Source: Chrysochromulina tobinii
Lineage: Eukaryota > Haptophyta > Prymnesiales > Chrysochromulinaceae
Length of the DNA: 10,000 bases
Assembly (NCBI GenBank): GCA_001275005.1
Contig: JWZX01001897.1
Span: forward strand, 1-10,000
Reading direction: 5' to 3'
Positions 1-6,100 of this stretch are shown piece by piece. Each line of letters starts with the position of its first letter. The first letter of the stretch is position 1. The position numbers were made by a program, and so were the translations under genes. The notes below the pieces were generated by a model. It did not search any database, was not told the DNA's origin, and saw nothing but the letters and a program-made list of their open reading frames with translations.

Positions 1-513
1 AAGTTGCGTGTACCTCCGTAGCCGCAACCTGCCCCTCCGTAGCAAGCGTATGACTGGCTTCCCACAAACCATATGCTCGGATCGAGCACGCCGTCGATCG
101 CGTCGAGCAAGTATTTGTCGAGATCGGAGAGCTCGTTCTCCTGGGTGAAGAAGGTCATCGTCGGAAGCGAGGTATTCACCAGATGCAAGGAGCTGAGATG
201 GTGCACGTAGATGTGTGTCTCCCGGCCGACGTTTCGCAGCTTGTGCAGGCTGCAGCCTATGATGGCGTCGCACTCGAGCAAGTCGACGGGCACTCTGCAG
301 TGTTCGATGCGCGACTGACAGTGCAGGTAGATCTGCGTGGATCGCGAACCCCCCGGCCACTTTCGGGAAGATGAAGCCCAGCGTTTCGCTCCGCTCCTTG
401 CTCGGTGGCGTGAACTCATAAGCCGCGACCACGAGTGTGTATGTCGATGCAAGTGGAGACGTGCGTGGGGGTGTGAGGTCCGACGGACGGCACGCCCACT
501 CTGTCTCGCGCAT
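1..513 (-). CDS. DUF3431-like (glycosyltransferase-like) protein, partial, frame broken
   Basis: No stop is met before the left edge, so the C-terminus is missing. The first ATG after an in-frame stop (TGA, complement of 604-606) is at 513-511, with A at -3. From there about 51 codons give a coding-looking stretch containing TYTLVVAAYEF. Coding character then moves to another frame (codons starting at 332), which reads IYLHCQSRIEHC and then LRNVGRETHIYVHHL (around 239-195) and TMTFFTQENELSD. The NxGRExxxYLxxI core followed by LPxxxxFxQ is my recollection of the DUF3431 family, and the V-V-A-x-Y-E piece fits the family's N-terminal strand. The biochemical role of this family is poorly known; a glycosyltransferase-like fold is an inference. 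After the core the protein becomes rich in Gly, Cys and Tyr near the window edge. No signal peptide is visible from this start. It lies head to head with the DNase II gene. The family assignment is moderate; that this region is coding on the minus strand is more secure. Confidence 0.5.
   Translation of the reverse strand, partial: MRETEWACRPSDLTPPRTSPLASTYTLVVAAYEFTPPSKERSETLGFIFPKVAGGFAIHADLPALSVAHRTLQSARRLARVRRHHRLQPAQAAKRRPGDTHLRAPSQLLASGEYLASDDDLLHPGERALRSRQILARRDRRRARSEHMVCGKPVIRLLRRGRLRLRRYTQL
333..360 (-). other. Reading-frame break; candidate 28-nt GT-AG intron or homopolymer indel
   Basis: Upstream coding (codon starts divisible by 3) ends in ...GFIFPK at 361, and downstream coding begins at 332 with IYLHC in a frame shifted by one. 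The 28 nt between start with GT (360-359) and end with CAG (335-333), and removing them joins AAA to ATC in frame. A run of six G on the minus strand (349-354 on plus) lies inside. One G fewer would also restore the frame, giving VAGGSRSTQ between the two halves. A 28-nt intron would be very short, so an assembly error or a true frameshift is at least as likely. Confidence 0.4.
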
Positions 514-1029
514 GGTCGTCACTCCGAAGCGAATTTCGCGAGACAGGAAGTGCGAGCACAGAAGAGCGACCCGTGAACCGCGAAACGTCACTACGGAAGT
601 CCGTCAGTTTCGTCGCGGTCCCGGAGGGAGCGCCGCCGCTGCGCTCTATTCCGTTCGCGCTCTCAACAGTGAACAGTCAAACATTGTCCAGTTTCGTCGC
701 TGTCCCTCCACCTTCGCTCGCAACACGTTTCAAAAAAAAAGTAAAAGACGGCTCCGCACACTTCGGTCAGCACTCTAAATACTGACAAGGAGATTGCAAG
801 GAGTACTTAGTACAATTGCACTCGCTCTCTCGGGTCACTTCCAGCATTGGAGCCAAAAGCCGTCGGCATTCACGGCTCAACGTTCACAGAGTGTTACAGC
901 GGCGACTCCGGTCTGCTTCGGATCTCATTCTCGAGGCATCGAAGGCCTCCTCTCTGTGCCTCGCTCCGTTCGCTCCCTCGAGGGCGCTTCCTGTGGGTGT
1001 TCCTGCCATTGCTGCTGCTGCCGCCACGG
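514..1029. promoter_or_regulatory. Divergent intergenic region between DUF3431-like and DNase II genes
   Basis: About 516 bp separate the two divergent start codons. The plus strand has no ATG anywhere between 515 and 1029, and the minus strand has none between 514 and 681, which suits untranslated leaders on both sides. It holds an 18-bp imperfect direct repeat (605-622 and 689-706), a run of nine A (732-740), and a weak TAAATA at 776-781 that could be TATA-like for the plus-strand gene. It presumably contains both promoters, but no box is strong enough to name. An upstream non-coding exon of the DNase II gene is possible, since CAG acceptor-like sites occur near 889 and 899. Confidence 0.45.
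605..706. repeat. Imperfect 18-bp direct repeat pair, 84 bp apart
   Basis: CAGTTTCGTCGCGGTCCC at 605-622 recurs at 689-706 with one mismatch (G at 617, T at 701). The two copies sit in the divergent promoter region, upstream of both genes. They may be paired binding sites for a regulator or the remnant of a local duplication. The DNA between them is not visibly repeated. Confidence 0.6.
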
Positions 1030-2769
1030 ATGGCACTGCTTCTGCCCGTCCTCGCCATTTCCGCCAAGCTCGGCTGCGTCAACGAAGCCGGCGAAGCCGT
1101 CGACTGGTGGTTTCTCTACAAGCATCCGCGCTGGACGGACGCGAGCCATAAAACATGCATCGGCGACTGCACCGGCTCCACGTACGTGTACAGCACCTCT
1201 GCCTCGCCCACTTCATGGACCGTCGGCGCGCACACCGTCTTCCAGACGTCGTCGCTGTTTGGGCTGCAGCTCGCCGGCGTCTACGATGGCTCGGTCACCA
1301 ACTACGTCTTCTACAACGACCAGTTGCCCGACGGCGGGGGATCGAGCTCATCCCACGGGCACTCCAAGGGCTTCTTCGCCTTCGACGAGACCTCGGCCTT
1401 CTTCGTCCAGCACAGCGTCCCCGACTTCCCCGAGTACGTCAAGGCAGGCTACCAGTACGGCGACGGCCAGACGTATTACGGGCAGCACGCGTTCTGCATG
1501 TCGCTCACGCCCAAGATGCTCAACGAGATCGCCCTGGTGATGCAGTACGCGTACCCGCAGGTGTACGACAAGCGCCTGGACATCACGAGCTGGCCCAACA
1601 TTAACGCCGTCGCCGCGGAGCAGAAACTACCGGGCACGACAGTCACGACGATCGACGTCGGGTGGGCGACGCTTCACCTGCAGGGGAAGGCGAGCGCGGC
1701 GGAGATCGACATGCTCGACTTGATCACCGCGCCCGCGCTCAAGACGGACCTGTGGTCGCAGTCGTGGCTCAATACTGGCGGCGTCATTGGCGGCTACTGC
1801 GTACCGCCTGGTGAGGGCTACAACGTGACGGACATCTTGACCATTCAGCTTCCAGGCGAAGAACCGCCTGACGTGCATGCCACCCAGGTGGACCACTCGA
1901 AGTGGGCGGTCGCGAAAACGGAGAGCGACGACTGGTTCTGCGCGCTCGACAACAACCACGTCGAGTCGCAGTTCGGCCGCGCGGGGCTCGCGATTTGCAT
2001 GCAGCAGCCGGGCCTTGTCGGCCTCATGCACGCGGCAGCAATGGCGGTGGGGCCGTGCGGGGCGCCCGCGCCGCCCCCCCCCAAGCCCGGCCCGACGCCC
2101 GGCAACTGCTGCTACCATGCGGACGCGACGTGCAGCCCGGGACAGACGTGCTGCTCCGGCTCGGGCGAGTCGTACACGAGCGAGGGCAGCTGCAAACAGT
2201 ATGGCGCAGTGCACGGCTGCGTGTGGGAAAACGGCGTGTGCGACATCCCGAAGCCGCTGCCCCCGCCCCCCCCCAAGCCCGGCCCGACGCCTGGCAACTG
2301 CTGCTACCATGCGGACGCGACGTGCAGCCCGGGACAGACGTGCTGCTCCGGCTCGGGCGAGTCGTACACGAGCGAGGGCAGCTGCAAACAGTACGGCGCA
2401 GTGCACGGCTGCGTGTGGGAAAACGGCGTGTGCGACATCCCGAAGTCGCTGCCCCGGGGGGGCCCGACGCCCGGCAACTGCTGCTACCATGCGGACGCGA
2501 CGTGCAGCCCGGGGCAGACGTGCTGCTCCGGCTCGAACGAGTCGTACACGAGCGAGGGCAGCTGCAAACAGTATGGCGCGGTGCACGGCTGCGTGTGGGA
2601 AAACGGCGTGTGCGACATCCCGAAGTCGCTGCCGGGCATCCGTGCCCTCGCGCAGGCCAACTGTATCCAAATGGGAGGCGAATGCTGCGCGGCGCCCGGG
2701 GGCGACGTGCACAAGTGCCCTGTGCGGACGAGCGACTGCGAACCGATTGCCTCGTGCTGCTGCGACTGA
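1030..2769 (+). CDS. DNASE2: Secreted DNase II with three C-terminal 8-cysteine modules
   Basis: This is an acid endonuclease of the DNase II family, which cuts double-stranded DNA without metal ions to leave 3'-phosphates, usually in lysosomes or outside the cell. The product is 579 residues. Residues 1-15 (MALLLPVLAIS...) form a short signal peptide, followed by CVNEAGEAVDWWFLYK, the typical mature N-terminus. HSKG at 111-114, HSVPDFP at 128-134 and HSKW at 289-292 supply the conserved histidines and both HxK half-sites of the PLD-like pseudodimer. NDQ lies at 96-98. Cysteines 16/156, 257/343 and 304/323 match the three disulfides of mammalian DNase II. The nuclease ends near 345, the usual family length; beyond it come a Pro-rich linker, three 8-Cys modules (354-411, 418-475, 478-535) and a Cys-rich tail (540-579, ending CCCD). 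The start is the first ATG on this strand after 514. The frame stays open upstream without an ATG and encodes a hydrophobic run just before Met1, so a longer leader from a spliced exon is conceivable. Confidence 0.93.
   Translation: MALLLPVLAISAKLGCVNEAGEAVDWWFLYKHPRWTDASHKTCIGDCTGSTYVYSTSASPTSWTVGAHTVFQTSSLFGLQLAGVYDGSVTNYVFYNDQLPDGGGSSSSHGHSKGFFAFDETSAFFVQHSVPDFPEYVKAGYQYGDGQTYYGQHAFCMSLTPKMLNEIALVMQYAYPQVYDKRLDITSWPNINAVAAEQKLPGTTVTTIDVGWATLHLQGKASAAEIDMLDLITAPALKTDLWSQSWLNTGGVIGGYCVPPGEGYNVTDILTIQLPGEEPPDVHATQVDHSKWAVAKTESDDWFCALDNNHVESQFGRAGLAICMQQPGLVGLMHAAAMAVGPCGAPAPPPPKPGPTPGNCCYHADATCSPGQTCCSGSGESYTSEGSCKQYGAVHGCVWENGVCDIPKPLPPPPPKPGPTPGNCCYHADATCSPGQTCCSGSGESYTSEGSCKQYGAVHGCVWENGVCDIPKSLPRGGPTPGNCCYHADATCSPGQTCCSGSNESYTSEGSCKQYGAVHGCVWENGVCDIPKSLPGIRALAQANCIQMGGECCAAPGGDVHKCPVRTSDCEPIASCCCD
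2089..2633 (+). repeat. Three near-identical tandem 173-nt units encoding 8-Cys modules
   Basis: The units are 2089-2261, 2281-2453 and 2461-2633. Unit 1 to 2 has a period of 192 nt, which includes a Pro-rich linker; unit 2 to 3 has a period of 180 nt because that linker is shortened to seven bases. By eye, units 1 and 2 differ at three positions (2100/2292, 2202/2394, 2254/2446), one of which changes Pro to Ser. Units 2 and 3 differ at about six, changing only one residue (Gly to Asn). Each module has cysteines in the order CC-C-CC-C-C-C (360, 361, 368, 374, 375, 388, 397 and 404 in the first), enough for four disulfides. I do not recognise a named domain. It could bind a polysaccharide or cell wall, but that is a guess. 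The high identity points to recent duplication or gene conversion. Confidence 0.9.
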
Positions 2770-3159
2770 TGATACCAATGACAGATCGTGGGCAGATCAA
2801 GCTTCTTGTGCATCTTGTCAACTCGCACTTGCGATCGGTTTGAGATGGAGTATATACATACCAGGCGTCAGATGGGAGCTGTCGTGTTGTGTGCCAGAGA
2901 GGGCACCACATAGCCGCAAGTGCGTTAACGAGTGCTGTTCCGCTTTGTACCTCGCCTGTGTTGTTCCGGATTTCGTGCGTCGTGAGACCATGGCGGGTCA
3001 TGTGAGTTGTTGCTATCATGTCTTGTTCAGAAGCCCCGGCCCTTACCAAGTGAAAGCATCTCAGTGAAAGATAAGGCAGGCATCGGACGTTTCGATATGA
3101 CCACAACGGCGCTCTACTCTCGTCTCCGTTGGCGAAAGGTACCTCTTTGTGCTGCGCCC
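2770..3159. other. Intergenic/untranslated region between DNase II and dynein genes
   Basis: About 390 bp between the DNase II stop and the favoured dynein ATG. It must hold the DNase II 3' UTR and terminator and the dynein promoter and leader. Codon third positions here lack the strong G/C bias of the flanking genes. No canonical AATAAA signal is visible. Six ATGs (for example 2844, 2990 and 3097) precede 3160, so the real leader is either shorter than the whole region or partly removed by splicing. Confidence 0.5.
2850..2859 (+). promoter_or_regulatory. TATA-like element upstream of the dynein gene
   Basis: GTATATACAT lies about 300 bp before the dynein ATG and about 140 bp before the alternative ATG at 2990. 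It is the only TATA-like stretch between the two plus-strand genes. Many protists do not use TATA boxes, so this is weak. Confidence 0.2.
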
Positions 3160-3168
3160 ATGGCGCAG
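2990..3168 (+). other. Candidate alternative first exon and 167-nt intron of the dynein gene
   Basis: ATG at 2990 has an excellent initiation context (GAGACCATGG). Four codons later comes a textbook donor, GTGAGT, at 3002-3007. Splicing from 3002 to the CAG ending at 3168 would remove 167 nt and join the exon in frame, giving MAGH followed by EGSAPLYAFN. A pyrimidine-rich stretch (3150-3160) precedes that acceptor. A second option, donor 3002 to the CAG at 3028-3030 (29 nt), is also in frame but would be a very short intron. Unspliced, ATG 2990 opens only a 25-codon uORF. The simpler model, starting at 3160, is equally possible. Confidence 0.35.
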
Positions 3169-6100
3169 GAGGGGTCGGCGCCGCTGTACGCTTTCAACAT
3201 CGAGGAGCTGTACGACTATGACCTGCCCAACATCCGTCGCCCGTCGGAGTCGCTGACGGCGATGGCTCAGCAGCCAATGCAAGCTTCCTTCAAAAAGGCG
3301 AAGCTCGCGAAGAGCTCCGCCGGTGCGGGCGCATCGGCGGAGGAGGAGGACGCGACGGGCGAGGCGCGGCTGAAGGCGGGCGACCAGGCCGCCAACTTCT
3401 TCGCACGCAATAGCAGCCACACCCCCGTCAAGTTTGTCTACCTCAACCGCGCTCGGACGGGCGACGAGTTCCGGCCGTACGACCTGACGGTCGTGTCGCG
3501 CGATCAGACGGATCCCGAGTACTTCACCATGTCCGCGTGCGGCGTGGTGCACGTGTTCGGCGGAAGCTGGGCCTCTAACGGAAGCAAGGAGGTCCCGCCC
3601 TCCGAGTTCACGCAACTCTCGTCGTGGATGCAGCAGTCGACCTTTTTCAACGTGCTCACATCGATCCGGTTCTTCAAGAGCTTCCTTGCGGCGAAGATCT
3701 TCCGGCTGTGGCGCGCGAACGTGCGGTACAAGCTCTTCGACGCGTGCCGGCGCCAGCTGTGCAAGCGCCTCTTCTTGTCAAAGGTCGCCTTCTGCGGCAC
3801 GCTGCTCGAGATCAACGCGCTGTGCTACGAGCTCCGCTCGGGAGATAAGACGCGCCTGCTCGCGCCCGCGTCACCCAATTACCTGACGATCGACGCGTTC
3901 CTCGAGGAGCAGCAGCAGCAGCAGCTGCAGGCCGCGAAGGCCTTTGAGCAGATCATCGACAAGCTGCAGGCGCTCGTCGAGAAGGTGTGCAAGGACGTCA
4001 CCTCGCGTTCGCGCCTCTCGGACGATAACCCGCTCTCCGCCTCGGTCACGGGCGGCGAAGGCGAGGATGGCAAGCGTGCCCTCCCTATGAAGACGCATTC
4101 GAAGTCGATGGCGGCGGAGCGCGAGGAGAAGCAGGAGAAGCTGCGCGCGGTCAAGCAGGCGCAGGGGGAGTCGCTCATGCTCGGCGACTTCATCCGGCTC
4201 GCGGATTACATGTCCGTTTCGTCCTGCTACCTTCTCACGGTCGCCTCGAATGAGAACCTGCTGAACACGATGACGACGCCGCGCAAGAACGGGCTCTGGA
4301 TCACATCGGTCGAGTACGGCGAGGACGACATGCTCTTCTCGCCGCCGCTCAAGACCTTCTCGGCCTCGCTCGTCACCATGATCGAGGCGATGATCACGAA
4401 CGTGCAGACGGTGCCGCGGCTCCTCTACATGCGCCCGTTCAAGCCGTGAGTACCTCTTCTAATGCCCTCCCCTAAGAGCCTCCCCTGATGCTAATGACCT
4501 CCCTGAATGAGATCCCCTAATGACCTCCCTAATTTGGCAGGTACTTCCACTCAGGACGCATCGAGGGGCCGGACGTGTCGAAGGTGGTGCGGCACGACAC
4601 TCGCTTCATCGAGGTGCAGAAGCTGCTGCAGGAGGCCGTCGCCACCGACTTCGTGCGCGCGTACGCGTACGCGCAGGAGTTTGAGATGTACCGCGTCATC
4701 CACTTTTTCGGCCAGCACTTCAACTTTGACGCGTACGCGGAGCGCCAGCAGGAGGGCACGTCGTTCAAGGAGACCGTGCAGGCGTTCAAGACAGACATGG
4801 GCCAGATCAAGAAATGGGTCATTGATCTCGAAAAGATGAAAACCCCGGGCACCGAGCGCAACCTGCACGTCGACACGAAGACGCTCAAGAACGGTCTGAT
4901 GCCCATTTGCCAAGAGACGCTCAACAAGTGCCGTACGCTGCTGCTGTCGGTGGCGCGCGAGTTCTGCGCCGAGGCACTCGCGTCGTACCAGATGCGGATT
5001 CGCGACCTGTCCGAGCAGCCGCGCTCACTGCGCGATTTTGCGGACTACTGCGACAACCTCAACCGCATCCGCATCGAGCGCAACGACATGGAGGACCGCG
5101 CGATGCAGGTGAACGAGATGTACGACCTGCTCGAGATGTACGAGGTCAAGGTGCCCGCGGCGGATGCCGTCAAGAAGGATGATCTCAAGGAGGCACGAGA
5201 CAAACTCACCGAGCAGACGGGCTCCGCCGACGGCGCGGTGGGTGAGAAGATGGAACAGATGGTCGCGACACTCAACAAGTCGATTGCCAACCTCAACGAG
5301 GACCTCGTGTCGATCATGGCGAGCCTCTCGACCGGCGACTACGTCGACCCGACCGTCGACCCGAAGGTGGTGCTTGAGCGTCTGCATGCGACCAAAGAGC
5401 AGATGGCCGCCATCGCGGAGAAGGCCGAGGGCTACAAGGCGATGCAAGAGACCTTCAAGCAGCCTCCGCAGGAGTTCAAGCAGCTCAACGACACGATGGG
5501 GCAGTACGAGCTGCGCATGGAGCTGTGGTCCAAGCTGGACACGTGGAACGAGATGCTGTACGCCTGGAAGGCAGTCGACTTCAAGGCGCTCAACGTCGAG
5601 GAACTGATCAAGGAGGTCGCGCAGAACTACAAGGACGCGCACAAGCTCTCGAAGCGGCCAGGTCCGAATGGGCTGCCTGACCCGGTGGTGACCATGTTCA
5701 AGGAGAGCGTCGAGGACTTCAAGGAGCAGATGCCGTGCATCCAGGACCTCGCCAACCTCGCGGTCGTGGGCAAGGACCGGCACTGGGCCAAGCTGTACGA
5801 CAAGCTCGGCCAGTCGTACTACCCGGGCGCGCCCTTCACCCTCGAGCAGCTCCTCTCGTACGGCGCCACGAAGCAGGCCGAGTTCATCAACGAGACCTCG
5901 AACAACGCAAGTGGCGAGTTCGGCCTCGAGCAGCTGCTCGAGAAGATCCGCAAAGGCTGGGCCGACATTGGCTTCGTCACGCTCAACCACCGTGACCAGG
6001 CGGACATCTTCATCGTGGGCGGTATCGATGAGGTCGTGGTTCAGCTCGAGGACTCGCAGGTGGGCCTGCAGACGATCCTCGCCTCGCGCTTCGTCGGAGG

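Noticed and set aside
183-374. Small plus-strand ORF of 63 codons
   Set aside because: It is antisense to the DUF3431-like coding region, which has recognisable motifs.
847-1029. N-terminal extension of DNase II starting at TTG 847
   Set aside because: TTG is not a normal eukaryotic start and the extension has no ATG; the mature enzyme begins right after the signal peptide that starts at 1030. A spliced upstream exon is kept open as a possibility only.
1627-2778. 383-codon minus-strand frame opposite DNase II
   Set aside because: Its repeats are only the antisense reading of the three cysteine modules, and it shows no independent homology.
1877-3067. 396-codon plus-strand frame overlapping the DNase II repeats
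   Set aside because: It is an out-of-frame reading, Arg/Ala/Thr-rich, of the same repeat DNA. The DNase II frame has conserved catalytic residues and cysteines.
3097-3159. In-frame dynein start at ATG 3097
   Set aside because: The 21 added codons show mixed third positions unlike the body of the gene and no dynein similarity. It cannot be excluded.
3910-3924. CAG x5 run as a microsatellite of note
   Set aside because: It is a short polyglutamine stretch in the dynein tail, too short to be remarkable.
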